IMG/VR virus record: IMGVR_UViG_3300025853_000053
Span: 1 to 64,000 of that record
Length of the DNA: 64,000 nucleotides
DNA from: a virus
Strand: one strand, 5' to 3'
The notes beneath the pieces are model-generated. The model worked only from the letters and a program-made list of their open reading frames with translations. It had not been told where the DNA came from and ran no database searches. Numbering within the stretch: position 1 is the first letter of the stretch; each line of letters begins with the position of its first letter. The position numbers were made by a program, and so were the translations under genes. Shown one piece after another: positions 7,318-16,538 of the stretch.

Positions 7318-8807
7318 TAATCCTCTTGATCGGAAATCTCCATAAATTCAATTCCGCCGTAAGGATCTCCTTTAGCTGCCATTGGTGAATAGTCATTTAT
7401 ACTGTCAGAAACTACAAATGCTTTATGAGGGTTAACCATTACACCAAGTTTTTTCATAAGGGGTCTATTTGCTAAGAAAGGGGTACTTTTTGAAATCCTG
7501 TCGCTTGGAGCAACCTTAACTCCAGGAATCTTAACCCCGTTAAAAACAATATCCATTTTTACAATAGGTCTTACCTCTGTATCCCTGCCGATCTCGGTTT
7601 TGGTACGTCCAACAATTTTACCGCCCATTACGCTATCACCAATCTTCCAGGTGAGGTTATCACCATCCTCGGTTATTTCATCAGCATGAATTGACGAAGC
7701 AGACGATCCGTTACCCGTATCGAATTTAGCTACCATCTTACCGACCTGCGGGATCTCAATGGTTTCTAAGTAACCGACTTCGAGTTTAGCTTGGGACCAA
7801 TTATCTTTTTTCAAAATGTAATTAATAACATCATCAACAATAGGTTTTCCTATTGCTTGTGAAATACCGTCTGTTCCAGGAGACGAGTTTACTTCTAAGA
7901 TGTATGGTTTGTTGGTTTTAGAATCTATCATAATATCAACGCCACACCAGTGACACGAAACAGCATTTGCAGCTTCGCAAGCTATTTTTTCAATCTCCTC
8001 TGTTAATTCATATGAAGAAACTTCACCGCCTAAAGTATAATTAGTTCTGAAGTCCTTCTCAACTGCTTCTCTTTTCATTGCCCCAAGTACCTCACAGTTT
8101 TCAGCACCAGGATTTAAGGGATCAAATTTCTTTACGATTACTTGAACCCTAACATCAAAGTTCGAATCTATCTTCTCCTGTAAAAGGATTTCTCCATCAG
8201 GATCAAGCTTCTCGATAGTTTGGTAAACTGATTTAAGAGAAGCATATGAATCAACAATAGAAACCCCAATTCCTTGTGCTCCAGAAAGAAGTTTCATAAC
8301 AACCGGGAATTCACCCCCGACTTCTTCTAATGCCCTATCAAGACCTTCTATTCCATTAACCAGAGAATATCTTGGGATTGGAAGTCCTTCTTCCTCCAGA
8401 ACCTTTGAGGTAAGGTATTTACTTTCACAAATTTCAATGGATTCCAAAGTGTTGACACAAAAGTATCTAGCAGCTTCTAGATCTCTCATTATCTGCTTAG
8501 TGTAAGAGTTTGTAATTACCCCTCTTCTAGGAATTATAGCAGTAGTCTCAGGTTTAATTAAGATCTCTTTAGTCTCGTCACCATCAGAAAATTTAACAAT
8601 GTGTCCGTTGTATATTTTTTCCAACACCACATTGTTGACATTTACCACGTTACACGGTATGCCCATTTTTCCACATTCTTCAAGAAAAGATTTTGCAGTT
8701 TTGCTGGGCTTAGTCTCCCCGCTTAAAATAAGGATGTCAACCGTCCCGTTATCATTAGCTTCGTTAAGAAAAGATTCGAAATTAAGAGCAGGGGTTACCT
8801 TCTTCAT
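7317..8807 (-). CDS. RimK-type ATP-grasp ligase fused to RimB-like aspartyl protease, tagged
   Basis: 496 residues from the ATG at 8807. The first 16 carry the tag (NFESFLNE, then Ala). An ATP-grasp ligase follows at about 120-330, with VMKLLSGAQGIGVS and the metal-binding YILEVNSSPG. The C-terminal 140 residues match the RimK-associated retropepsin-like domain (PF05618 type), with KFDTGNGSSASS as the D-T-G site and NRPLMKKLGV. RimK adds glutamates to ribosomal protein S6 in some bacteria; RimB-type proteases trim such tails. A fused, head-delivered pair could edit host ribosomes, but the substrate is inference. Confidence 0.9.
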   Translation of the reverse strand: MKKVTPALNFESFLNEANDNGTVDILILSGETKPSKTAKSFLEECGKMGIPCNVVNVNNVVLEKIYNGHIVKFSDGDETKEILIKPETTAIIPRRGVITNSYTKQIMRDLEAARYFCVNTLESIEICESKYLTSKVLEEEGLPIPRYSLVNGIEGLDRALEEVGGEFPVVMKLLSGAQGIGVSIVDSYASLKSVYQTIEKLDPDGEILLQEKIDSNFDVRVQVIVKKFDPLNPGAENCEVLGAMKREAVEKDFRTNYTLGGEVSSYELTEEIEKIACEAANAVSCHWCGVDIMIDSKTNKPYILEVNSSPGTDGISQAIGKPIVDDVINYILKKDNWSQAKLEVGYLETIEIPQVGKMVAKFDTGNGSSASSIHADEITEDGDNLTWKIGDSVMGGKIVGRTKTEIGRDTEVRPIVKMDIVFNGVKIPGVKVAPSDRISKSTPFLANRPLMKKLGVMVNPHKAFVVSDSINDYSPMAAKGDPYGGIEFMEISDQED

Positions 8808-8825
8808 CAAGACAAATAATTTATC

Positions 8826-8834
8826 CTATATATC
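8826..8834 (-). promoter_or_regulatory. Candidate late-type promoter box (GATATATAG)
   Basis: 18 bases before the ATG at 8807, overlapping the end of the mutase gene. The spacing supports the ATG at 8807 as the start. Confidence 0.5.
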
Positions 8835-9941
8835 CTCAGAGATCTTTCTTATTTCCCTCTTGGATCTTGCTAATGCACTACCTATAACATGGTGCATATC
8901 ATAGTACTTATACTCTGCTAAACGCCCTCCAAAAATATATTTGTCTGAAATCTGTTCAGCAAGTTTTTTATACCTACCATATATCTCCTTGTTTTTGTCG
9001 TCAGAGACTGGATAGAATCTTTCCTTACCAACCTCCCACTCTGCTGGATATTCCTTAGTAATAACAGTTTTATCTGTCTTAGTCCAATCAAAGTGCTTGT
9101 GCTCACATATTCTAGTCCAAGGTATTTCAGCCTCCGTATAGTTCACAATTGCATTGCCCTGATAATCCTCTATATCCAACACCGATGTTTCAAAGTCTAG
9201 ACTTCTGTATTCTAGCACCCCCTCGGAGAATTCAAAAAATTCATCTATGGGGCCGGTAAAAACTATCTTATGTGCCTGGGATTCCCAGTATTCTCTTTCC
9301 TGGAGGAAATCCACACCAAACCTTACTTCAACGTCTCCTTGAATGTTCTCTATCATCTTGGTATATCCACCTATAGGAATTCCCTGATATCGATCAAAGA
9401 AATAATTCTCGTCGTAGGTTAATCTGATTGGAAGTCTCCTGATTATAAATGATGGAAGTTCCTTAGGATCCCTGCCCCATTGCTTTGTTGTATATCCTTT
9501 TATGAATGTTTCATAAATTTCCTCACCAACCTCATTTAAAACCCATTCTTCAAGATTGGATGGGTTCTTGATTTTTACCTTTACCTCATCGAGTTTTTTT
9601 CTGGCTTCCTCTGGGGTTGATACACCAAATAGCTGGTGAAGTGTCATTAGGTTTATTGGGAATGAATACATTCTATTCCCATGCCTTACCTTGGGTTTGT
9701 TTACGTAATTGTTGAACTCTGCAAATCTGTTTACGTATTCCCAAATACCCTTGTCCGAGGTATGAAAAATGTGTGGGCCGTATTTGTGGACCTCTATTCC
9801 CTCAACATTCTCTGTGTAGCAATTTCCACCATTGTGGTCTCTCCTTTCGAGGATAATGCATTTCTTGCCTGCCTCAGTTGCTTGTTGTGCAAATACACTA
9901 CCGAAGAGACCTGATCCAACAATAATATAATCGAAGGTCAT
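8826..9941 (-). CDS. glf: UDP-galactopyranose mutase
   Basis: 371 residues. N-terminal FAD-binding VGSGLFGSVFAQQA, then ERRDHNGGNCYTEN and HKYGPHIFHTSD, all hallmarks of bacterial UGM, which converts UDP-galactopyranose to UDP-galactofuranose. Later GGRLAEYKYYDMH matches the C-terminal FAD contact. Downstream on the same strand are a methyltransferase and a glycosyltransferase, so the phage seems to make and attach a galactofuranose-type sugar to a surface, virion or nucleic acid target. Confidence 0.95.
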   Translation of the reverse strand: MTFDYIIVGSGLFGSVFAQQATEAGKKCIILERRDHNGGNCYTENVEGIEVHKYGPHIFHTSDKGIWEYVNRFAEFNNYVNKPKVRHGNRMYSFPINLMTLHQLFGVSTPEEARKKLDEVKVKIKNPSNLEEWVLNEVGEEIYETFIKGYTTKQWGRDPKELPSFIIRRLPIRLTYDENYFFDRYQGIPIGGYTKMIENIQGDVEVRFGVDFLQEREYWESQAHKIVFTGPIDEFFEFSEGVLEYRSLDFETSVLDIEDYQGNAIVNYTEAEIPWTRICEHKHFDWTKTDKTVITKEYPAEWEVGKERFYPVSDDKNKEIYGRYKKLAEQISDKYIFGGRLAEYKYYDMHHVIGSALARSKREIRKISEDI

Positions 9942-9942
9942 A

Positions 9943-10476
9943 TTAAATTTCCTCGTCGCTTCTTATCCCCCAAAAATAGAGATCGTTTGGGTCCTCGTTT
10001 GTTGAAAACCCAAATTGGGAAAACATCCTACTCAGGGGTAGATGATTGGTAAAATCATTTACGTTTAAATTCCGATAATAATCAGTAGTAAATGGACTAT
10101 CCCAAGGGTTAGACCTATTAGTCCCATGCTCTGGTCTGCCGTCCCGGGCACAGCTAAACGTAACCAAACCACCAGGCTTAGTTAGCCTTACCATTTGGGT
10201 AAAAGTCAAAGACCAAAACTCGTCGTGCTCAAAACACTCACTTGAAATTGAAACATCAAACTTTTTACCAGGATTAAATAGATGTCCCTTTGATACAACA
10301 TCCACGTTGTTACCCTCTCCGATATCAACGCCTATATAATTGGAATTGCTGAAAAGGTATCTATTATTTCCGTTTAGATCCATAGATCCGATATCAACTA
10401 CATCAACATTATCAAATTTATCGGGGAAGTTCTTTCTTACACCAATAAAAAAATCAATTTGTTCTTTATGAGCCAT
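9943..10476 (-). CDS. SAM-dependent methyltransferase
   Basis: 177 residues. VVDIGSMDLNGNNRYLF and YIGVDIGEG fit motifs I and II of class I methyltransferases, followed by FDVSISSECFEH and LTKPGGLVTFSC (motifs IV-VI of small-molecule and sugar methylases). It lies 1 base from glf and 3 bases from the next gene, so sugar or glycan methylation is likely. Confidence 0.82.
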   Translation of the reverse strand: MAHKEQIDFFIGVRKNFPDKFDNVDVVDIGSMDLNGNNRYLFSNSNYIGVDIGEGNNVDVVSKGHLFNPGKKFDVSISSECFEHDEFWSLTFTQMVRLTKPGGLVTFSCARDGRPEHGTNRSNPWDSPFTTDYYRNLNVNDFTNHLPLSRMFSQFGFSTNEDPNDLYFWGIRSDEEI

Positions 10477-10479
10477 TCT

Positions 10480-11241
10480 TTAATTTTTTCTATAGAAGGT
10501 TAGTGCCAATAAATCCTCAATATCATTTTTATTGGCATTATCAAATTCATCCCAGGTACGGTAATACTCTGGGCTTCCCTGCTGTAAATCTGATCTTCCT
10601 CTATCGATCTTTTTCCGATATTCATCCCGGGTCTTAGAGAAATAGTGATTTATCTGTGCTATTTCAGTATCCCCCCTTTGATTATAAGGACCTTCAGTTC
10701 TTAATCCCTCTGGTGAAATACCATCATAATAATAAAAGTGAGGATTAACAAAATATCCCGGTGATATCCCCGGGCTCATCTTTACTATAGATTTGATTGT
10801 GTTCTCACACCCAATCTGCCTCTTTGTGAATCTTTCTAACACCCCGGTAGTTCCCTCTGGAAATTCAGATATCCCGTTATCACCAAAGAAAACCCAGTTT
10901 ATTCCAATTTGATTTGTCTCGAATTGGTTAGATATATCAAATACAAAATCCTTAACACCCTGATGCTTTTTGAGAACCAAAAATTCATCAACATCAAAAA
11001 AAGCTGCCCAATCGTATTGGTCTGAATGATTTTCTAGGAAATGCCGATAGGACTTCATGTGCATCCCATCTCCGTTAATTTCTATAGTTTTTACCCTCTC
11101 GTTGTTACTGGAATATTCCCAGTCGTTTAGATAAAGATGTATCTGGTCAAACCCAAGCTTGAGGTTGTATTCTATCCATTCCCCTATATAGGGATCTTCG
11201 TCCTTTGCCATCGCGACAAGAGCTATTCTCATTCCAGCCAT
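10480..11241 (-). CDS. Glycosyltransferase, GT92/GT2-like
   Basis: 253 residues from the ATG at 11241 (MAGMRIALVAM); a GTG start at 11259 and an ATG at 11232 are alternatives. MAKDEDPYIGEWIEYN is the N-terminal nucleotide-sugar region, and FFDVDEFLVLKKH carries the DxD metal site of GT92/DUF23-like transferases. It belongs to the glf cassette and probably uses the sugar made there. Confidence 0.85.
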   Translation of the reverse strand: MAGMRIALVAMAKDEDPYIGEWIEYNLKLGFDQIHLYLNDWEYSSNNERVKTIEINGDGMHMKSYRHFLENHSDQYDWAAFFDVDEFLVLKKHQGVKDFVFDISNQFETNQIGINWVFFGDNGISEFPEGTTGVLERFTKRQIGCENTIKSIVKMSPGISPGYFVNPHFYYYDGISPEGLRTEGPYNQRGDTEIAQINHYFSKTRDEYRKKIDRGRSDLQQGSPEYYRTWDEFDNANKNDIEDLLALTFYRKN

Positions 11242-11245
11242 TCTT

Positions 11246-11527
11246 CTAATTTTTAACACTCATGCTTGGAGGAATCCCTGAAGAAAGATGATCAACTTCC
11301 AAAGCGTCGTAGATTGACTTTAGACTTTTACATTTTTCAAACTCGTCTTCTAGTTCCAAGAAATCAATTAATTCACGTATTCTTTCGCACTTAAATGCTG
11401 TTGAGAAATATTTATCCATAATAAAGGCAACTCTGTGCTTCATTATCATAGAATAATTCTCATACATGAATTCTCGATACTCTTCAAACCCCTCGTCAAA
11501 GAGATGCTCTGTTAAGGGATCTATCAT
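11246..11527 (-). CDS. Hypothetical protein (93 aa)
   Basis: Acidic, largely helical, not recognised. It overlaps the upstream membrane-protein gene by 4 bases (ATGA) and ends 4 bases before the preferred glycosyltransferase start, so it is probably translated with the sugar cassette. Confidence 0.55.
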   Translation of the reverse strand: MIDPLTEHLFDEGFEEYREFMYENYSMIMKHRVAFIMDKYFSTAFKCERIRELIDFLELEDEFEKCKSLKSIYDALEVDHLSSGIPPSMSVKN

Positions 11528-11925
11528 TCCTTATCGATATTTCTAAGTCTTAACCAGTTCTTGATACTCAATATAGCGGTGGTTAGAATAACCATACCTC
11601 CAATAAAGAATAAACCGTCGAATTCATTATAATCAGACATAAGATATGTGAGTTCGACCAAACCAATCATATAGCCAAACCACATTATCAACCATATAAT
11701 ATCAGGGATTCTTTTAACTTTCTTTTCGACCTTTTCTACTTTTTCATCATGAACCACTCTTGATAGGGCATCCTGTAGGTCCTTACCATAGGCAGGTACC
11801 TTACTTATTTTGCCATCTTCTGATAATATGGTTACCTCATATTTAAGCCACTCTGGAAAGGACTCTGAGGTTTTTCTATATTCTGCGTGAATTGCTTTCT
11901 TTTTATTTTTCTTTTTCTTTTTCAT
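11524..11925 (-). CDS. Small membrane protein with lysine-rich start
   Basis: 133 residues. The first ten are nearly all Lys; two hydrophobic segments at about 75-98 and 106-120 should span the inner membrane. I do not recognise the family. Its start overlaps the preceding 62-residue gene by 23 bases. Confidence 0.6.
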   Translation of the reverse strand: MKKKKKNKKKAIHAEYRKTSESFPEWLKYEVTILSEDGKISKVPAYGKDLQDALSRVVHDEKVEKVEKKVKRIPDIIWLIMWFGYMIGLVELTYLMSDYNEFDGLFFIGGMVILTTAILSIKNWLRLRNIDKE

Positions 11926-12091
11926 GGTATTTTTGGTCTAATGATTTGAGATATTCGAGAGATTCTGATGAACCTATAAGTGCATCCGGTGAATAAAGGT
12001 AAACACGTAGGAACGTTCGATCATCCTCATATCTTTCTCTAATTGCTTTTAGAGAGGAGAGGTCCGGTAAAAATTTCTTATTAAATCCCAT
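11903..12091 (-). CDS. Hypothetical protein (62 aa)
   Basis: Charged, helical and unrecognised. ATG at 12091 directly abuts the polymerase C-terminal gene, and its end overlaps the next gene; gene packing rather than homology is the main support. Confidence 0.5.
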   Translation of the reverse strand: MGFNKKFLPDLSSLKAIRERYEDDRTFLRVYLYSPDALIGSSESLEYLKSLDQKYHEKEKEK

Positions 12092-13237
12092 TTAGAATAG
12101 TGTGTTAATCATAAAGAGGTTGGGTGATATTGGATTGTGCCCCATCACCTCTATGAATCGGTTGATTGGGTCTAAGATTGTTTTGGTAAACTGCTGATCA
12201 AAATCTATAGGGGGTGCAAATTCATAAGGGTGTGTTCCTTGAGAATAAGCAAAAACGTTATTGTCACCTGGATTTTTAACCTTAACAAAATAAAATCTTA
12301 CTTTTTCTCCTCCTCCAATAAGTGGATACTTGTCCTTGTACTTAGTTGAATTTAGCAAGAAGTTGTGATAAGCAGATGCTCTAACATGAATTGGGCAGCC
12401 TTTGGCAACCTCGAGTGCAGTAGTATCGTTTAAAACAAACTTTTGGTAATTGTTGACGTTCACGGCAACCGAGATGTTTTCAGGTTCCTGTGCTTTGAAG
12501 TCTTTTTTGATAGCCTTTAATTCCTGAACAAACTCCCTAAGTTCAAACCCACCACCTTTGCTAAAAATAAACTTAGTCAAGTAAATAAGCTTTTCCCTTA
12601 CAAAAGATGGGGTTCCACCTTTTACCATCTCAACCCCAGTGGTTTTAATTGAGCTTAGAGGCTCTGAATGTACACCATCAGAATAAACAATGTTCGTAAC
12701 ATACTTTTTCTTACCAAGGAAAATACCGTTGATCGAAAGGGTTTCCATCTCAAAATCTTGATAATTATCTGTGCCCCATTTTTCAGCATAGATATCAAAA
12801 CACTTTTTGAGATATCCAACCAACCGGTGTTCGTTAATTGCAAGAATTAAATCCTTATCATTACCCTTCCAGCCTTCACAGGAAGCAACTACCTCCTGGA
12901 AAGTAACATAGTTAGAATCTGTATCCCCATACACCACCATTGGTTTGTGTATCTTTTTGACGTTAGTAAGACCGAGCTTGTCGTGTAACTCTTTGTCTTT
13001 GTGCCAAAATTCGTGGAAGTACTTATGCAAAATTTTCTCTGAGTGCTTGATCAAATCCTGCCCCTGCAAAGTCACAGCCTCAGCAACCTCAGGATTGAAG
13101 CAGACGAACCAACTATTACCAATCGCTCCGTAGATGGAGTTCATAGTTAACTTAATAGCTTGTTCTTCGTTTTTGAGCTCGTTTTTTAAAGCAGTGAGCT
13201 TTTCAATTTTTTCCTTAAGGTCTTGTACTTCAGACAT
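12092..13237 (-). CDS. Family B DNA polymerase, C-terminal half (split gp43)
   Basis: 381 residues. KLTMNSIYGAIGNSW is polymerase motif B and VYGDTDSNYV is motif C with the catalytic Asp pair; both lie in the first third, and a thumb-like region follows. Exonuclease and motif A are absent; they are in the separate gene at 31087-32499, about 18 kb away. Before motif B there are about 25 helical, heptad-like residues (VQDLKEKIEKLTALKNELKN) that would be half of the fingers. The gene abuts the clamp-like gene, so the replisome role is clear. Confidence 0.93.
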   Translation of the reverse strand: MSEVQDLKEKIEKLTALKNELKNEEQAIKLTMNSIYGAIGNSWFVCFNPEVAEAVTLQGQDLIKHSEKILHKYFHEFWHKDKELHDKLGLTNVKKIHKPMVVYGDTDSNYVTFQEVVASCEGWKGNDKDLILAINEHRLVGYLKKCFDIYAEKWGTDNYQDFEMETLSINGIFLGKKKYVTNIVYSDGVHSEPLSSIKTTGVEMVKGGTPSFVREKLIYLTKFIFSKGGGFELREFVQELKAIKKDFKAQEPENISVAVNVNNYQKFVLNDTTALEVAKGCPIHVRASAYHNFLLNSTKYKDKYPLIGGGEKVRFYFVKVKNPGDNNVFAYSQGTHPYEFAPPIDFDQQFTKTILDPINRFIEVMGHNPISPNLFMINTLF

Positions 13238-13239
13238 TT

Positions 13240-14001
13240 TTATTTTTCTATAATTCCTACTGCAGTTGAAGTGTCTGTTTGCTCAGAGAAGAAAACAATT
13301 CTATTTTCGTGAACATAACAGGAGGAGGACTCAGCATCTACGTAATTAAGATGAGATTTATAGATAGAAGACTCGAGTGGATCTTGGACCTCAATCTCGG
13401 ATGGGCCTATGTTTAATTTATAATCGAATGAATCCCCGTTAATTTTTACCTGCTCTTTATTAACTCGATACACAAGCAATTCTTCGGAATTAGATTCCAA
13501 TCCACAAAGAGACATTACGGACGAAAAATCGGAATTATAAATCTTGAAGTTAGATAATGCATCTTCTTGGGAATGAACCATGCTCAAAATAGTATCTTCT
13601 ACATAAGAAAGCAAGGATAGGTCTGCACATCTTATTTTGATTTTCAAGGAAGGAGAAACGACTTGCATTTCAGAGGCAACACATTCACCATCTACCTCAT
13701 TAATATTTAGATCCAAATGTATATCTTCTTCAGGGCGGAAGTGCTTGAAGCAATCCATCAGTTTGGTAACATCAATTAAACCAATCTTAATACGATCACA
13801 TCCTAGATCATCAAACCCAGGTACATCTTCGAAAACTTGACTGATATCAACAGACGAGTATTTCATTACTGATTTATCAGGAGTGTGGACCTTACAGAAC
13901 AACTTTTCCTCATTTAGCTCTAAAAGAACACTCTTATCAACAACCTTTAGCTTCTTGAGGAAAGCTATTAGATTATTCGTGCTTGTAACCCTAATCTTCA
14001 T
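13240..14001 (-). CDS. Probable sliding clamp (gp45-like)
   Basis: 253 residues, slightly longer than T4 gp45 (228). The acidic, beta-rich sequence with a basic N-terminus (MKIRVTSTNNLIAFLKKL) fits a processivity clamp, and the position directly upstream of the polymerase C-terminal half supports this. No single diagnostic motif is decisive, so this rests partly on context; a different replication accessory protein remains possible. Confidence 0.55.
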   Translation of the reverse strand: MKIRVTSTNNLIAFLKKLKVVDKSVLLELNEEKLFCKVHTPDKSVMKYSSVDISQVFEDVPGFDDLGCDRIKIGLIDVTKLMDCFKHFRPEEDIHLDLNINEVDGECVASEMQVVSPSLKIKIRCADLSLLSYVEDTILSMVHSQEDALSNFKIYNSDFSSVMSLCGLESNSEELLVYRVNKEQVKINGDSFDYKLNIGPSEIEVQDPLESSIYKSHLNYVDAESSSCYVHENRIVFFSEQTDTSTAVGIIEK

Positions 14002-14066
14002 TTCTTACGTTTTAACTTTATTCTTCTATAGAGATAAAACGAATTGTTTTCGTCTATCACAAAAAA

Positions 14067-14090
14067 AATCCTAGCGTTTAGCTAGGATTT
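14067..14090 (-). terminator. Intrinsic terminator
   Basis: AAATCCTAGC and GCTAGGATTT pair round a 5-base loop, followed on the minus strand by eight T. It ends the transcript of the tagged gene at 14113-15093 and insulates it from the clamp-polymerase pair. Confidence 0.85.
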
Positions 14091-14112
14091 CTAAATGTCT
14101 ATCTAGAATAAC

Positions 14113-15093
14113 CTACATGGTAGATTTTATTGTATCTATGATAATTCTCTTGTCCACCGGATTAAGGGTTTTAGCCCATTTTCTAACGCTTTGTACATCG
14201 GTTGGGTAAGTTTGGGAATCTCCGCTAAAGTCTGATTTTCCCTCTTTATCATCACTATCAGATTGGCTTAAGGAGCCACTCTGTTTGGATTTTTCAGCGT
14301 CAAAAGCTTTATCGGCAAAAGAATTAAGGTCCTTAACCACCCTATCTACGCCTTGTTTAGCTTCTTTAGAAATATCCTTGGTGGGGATTTTATCTAAATT
14401 CCCCTTAATGTCCTCTTTCTTACCAATACCAAAATCGATTTTAGATCCATTAATATTGCTATTAAGGTCACTTGCCAAAGCAAGTATTAGATCATTATTT
14501 AGGGTTACCTTTTCGTTGTTGAATAGTTGGGAAAATCCATTACCAATCATTTCATAAAAAAGCTTAACCTGATCTCCAATGTCTTTTTTATACCCAGCAT
14601 ACGAGCTAGAGTCTGAAAGGGTATCTCCCAGACCCGACATAACTTCATCATAAGTTGTGTCTTGATCTAGGATAGTAAATTTTGATATTAAACCTCTTTC
14701 AATCTTACTAAATTCGTTCCATACTTGAGGCCAAGCTTCTTTCCAGAATGACTCTGGAGAAGCACTTTTATTTTCTATTACATTTTTACCTTCGAACTCA
14801 ACAGTAGGTAAAATATATGCTATTAGGGTTGGTAAAACCTTTTTTGAAATTCGATTGAAAGCCGCGTTAAAAATCGCACGGTCAGATTTTTTTTCGATAT
14901 TTCCTGAAGAAATCTCTTTAATGTTTTCAAGCCATGCATCAACTAAAGAAATAGCAATATCATACGGTTTGATGGATTCACCATTAATCTCAATCTCCTT
15001 ATCTAAGGGTAAGCCAGATCCGGACCAATTAACATTTAATGCTTCGTCAAGGGAAAGAAAGTACCTTTTAGAAAAGCTATGTATGTTTTCCAT
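14113..15093 (-). CDS. Tagged internal-protein candidate (326 aa)
   Basis: Begins MENIHSFSKRYFLSLDEAL, a variant of the tag with a possible cleavage after Glu17. The body is acidic and Ser/Lys-rich with a disordered stretch at about 260-300. I do not recognise a domain. It has its own box 16 bases upstream and a strong terminator just past the stop, so it is likely a single-gene late transcript. Confidence 0.65.
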   Translation of the reverse strand: MENIHSFSKRYFLSLDEALNVNWSGSGLPLDKEIEINGESIKPYDIAISLVDAWLENIKEISSGNIEKKSDRAIFNAAFNRISKKVLPTLIAYILPTVEFEGKNVIENKSASPESFWKEAWPQVWNEFSKIERGLISKFTILDQDTTYDEVMSGLGDTLSDSSSYAGYKKDIGDQVKLFYEMIGNGFSQLFNNEKVTLNNDLILALASDLNSNINGSKIDFGIGKKEDIKGNLDKIPTKDISKEAKQGVDRVVKDLNSFADKAFDAEKSKQSGSLSQSDSDDKEGKSDFSGDSQTYPTDVQSVRKWAKTLNPVDKRIIIDTIKSTM

Positions 15094-15109
15094 TAGGAAG
15101 ATTTTTAGC

Positions 15110-15118
15110 TTATATATC
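15110..15118 (-). promoter_or_regulatory. Candidate late-type promoter box (GATATATAA)
   Basis: Exact form of the consensus, 16 bases before the ATG at 15093; overlaps the end of the topoisomerase gene. Confidence 0.55.
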
Positions 15119-16486
15119 TTCCTCGTCCTCCTCTTCTAGATCAAAAATCTCAATCTCGGGGTCAATAGAAATGCTCTTAGGTACTATTGATTTAGGAATA
15201 AGTGATGCAGATTTGTTTTTCTTTAAGGCATCAGTAACCTTTTTAACAATCTGTTTCTGCTTTGTGATTGCTTTTTTAGTTTCTTGGATACGCTTTTTGA
15301 TGTCCTTAATCATATTTTCGGTTTCCTTAATATGATCAGATGAAAGCTTCACTATCTGTATTTGAGAAAGTCTGGATGATATCCATTTAGCAAATTTATT
15401 GAGAAATTCTACAATCTCCTTATTTTGCCTTTTCTTTTGACTCATGAAGATAAGGAACTTAAGTTTTGCCTCGAGAAATTCCAGATCAAGCTTAAGGTCT
15501 ACCTCATCCTTCATTAACCTCTTAAGTCGAACATTTTCTAAATGGACCTTAAAAGAATCTAGATATGACTTTACAGAATCGAACTGAGCTACAGAGCCAT
15601 CTTTAATGAACACAACATTTTCCCTGACAACTATTTGGGTCTGTTTCTTAATGACATCCACTGCATCTTTAAATTCCTTTGGAGAAACCTTTTTTAGTGA
15701 TATGCCAATGTCACACTTACTTTGCGAGTTGTTTTGCATATAGTATTCATACCCATATGCTTCGAGTTTAGTCAGAAGTTTTTTCATGAAAGACTCGTAC
15801 CTCATAATTGGAGGAAGATCGAATATCCTGATCGTCTTTTTCCTTTCATTTATTTCAAATCCACTCTCTATGATCCAGGAATCATCGGAATCTAGTTTAT
15901 AGATTTTACCAGAAAAGTCTTTAAAATATGGTTTAAGAAGTTTGTTTTTCCCCTCCAAATATTCTACAATATCCTCAACCTTACGTGGCAAGATGTTGCT
16001 TCGATATCCTACAGCAATCCCTACTATGTGAGTTAAGAGACCAATTGGTATTTCCAAATGAAGCCAATCGTGACCACCTTCCTCATTTTTTTCATTAAGG
16101 TCTTTGTGCTTTTCTACAATATCCTTAATGTTCCTATTAATCTTAACTGCAGTGTATCTCGGGGCAGAAGGGTTAGGGTTAACAGGGGAACCGAAGAATC
16201 CATCACCCTCTAAAATTTCAAAGGAACAACCAAAGGGTCTAGCTAATTTGGAAATTGCACCAGCTAAAGAAGAATCTCCGTGATGGTATAGACCAGTACG
16301 GATAACTTCCCCAACAAGCCCAATTGTCTTATTAAAAGAATTTGGACTGTTTTCAATAATGATCCTTTGTACTGGAGTTAAGGAATCATAAAAGTTAGGA
16401 ATTCCTCTTGATTGTAAGACATAAAGGGCATAATCCCTATATTTCTCATTTATCTGTTCTGTAATAGTTAATGTATTCGCCACCAA
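15110..16486 (-). CDS. 52: Type II topoisomerase, GyrA/gp52-like subunit
   Basis: 458 residues, near T4 gp52 (442). GIPNFYDSLTPVQR, GLYHHGDSS and EGDGFFGSP are conserved GyrA/gp52 motifs, and Tyr111 in PSAPRYTAV is the DNA-cleaving tyrosine. The middle has a long coiled coil, and the tail (about 440-458) is strongly acidic. It pairs with the ATPase subunit at 20608-22386. There is no ATG; TTG at 16486 or GTG at 16483 begins the protein. Confidence 0.93.
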   Translation of the reverse strand: MVANTLTITEQINEKYRDYALYVLQSRGIPNFYDSLTPVQRIIIENSPNSFNKTIGLVGEVIRTGLYHHGDSSLAGAISKLARPFGCSFEILEGDGFFGSPVNPNPSAPRYTAVKINRNIKDIVEKHKDLNEKNEEGGHDWLHLEIPIGLLTHIVGIAVGYRSNILPRKVEDIVEYLEGKNKLLKPYFKDFSGKIYKLDSDDSWIIESGFEINERKKTIRIFDLPPIMRYESFMKKLLTKLEAYGYEYYMQNNSQSKCDIGISLKKVSPKEFKDAVDVIKKQTQIVVRENVVFIKDGSVAQFDSVKSYLDSFKVHLENVRLKRLMKDEVDLKLDLEFLEAKLKFLIFMSQKKRQNKEIVEFLNKFAKWISSRLSQIQIVKLSSDHIKETENMIKDIKKRIQETKKAITKQKQIVKKVTDALKKNKSASLIPKSIVPKSISIDPEIEIFDLEEEDEEDI

Positions 16487-16538
16487 TAATTGATTTACGG
16501 TAGTTCTATAATACTGAGGAAAGTTTGTTTCTAATTAT

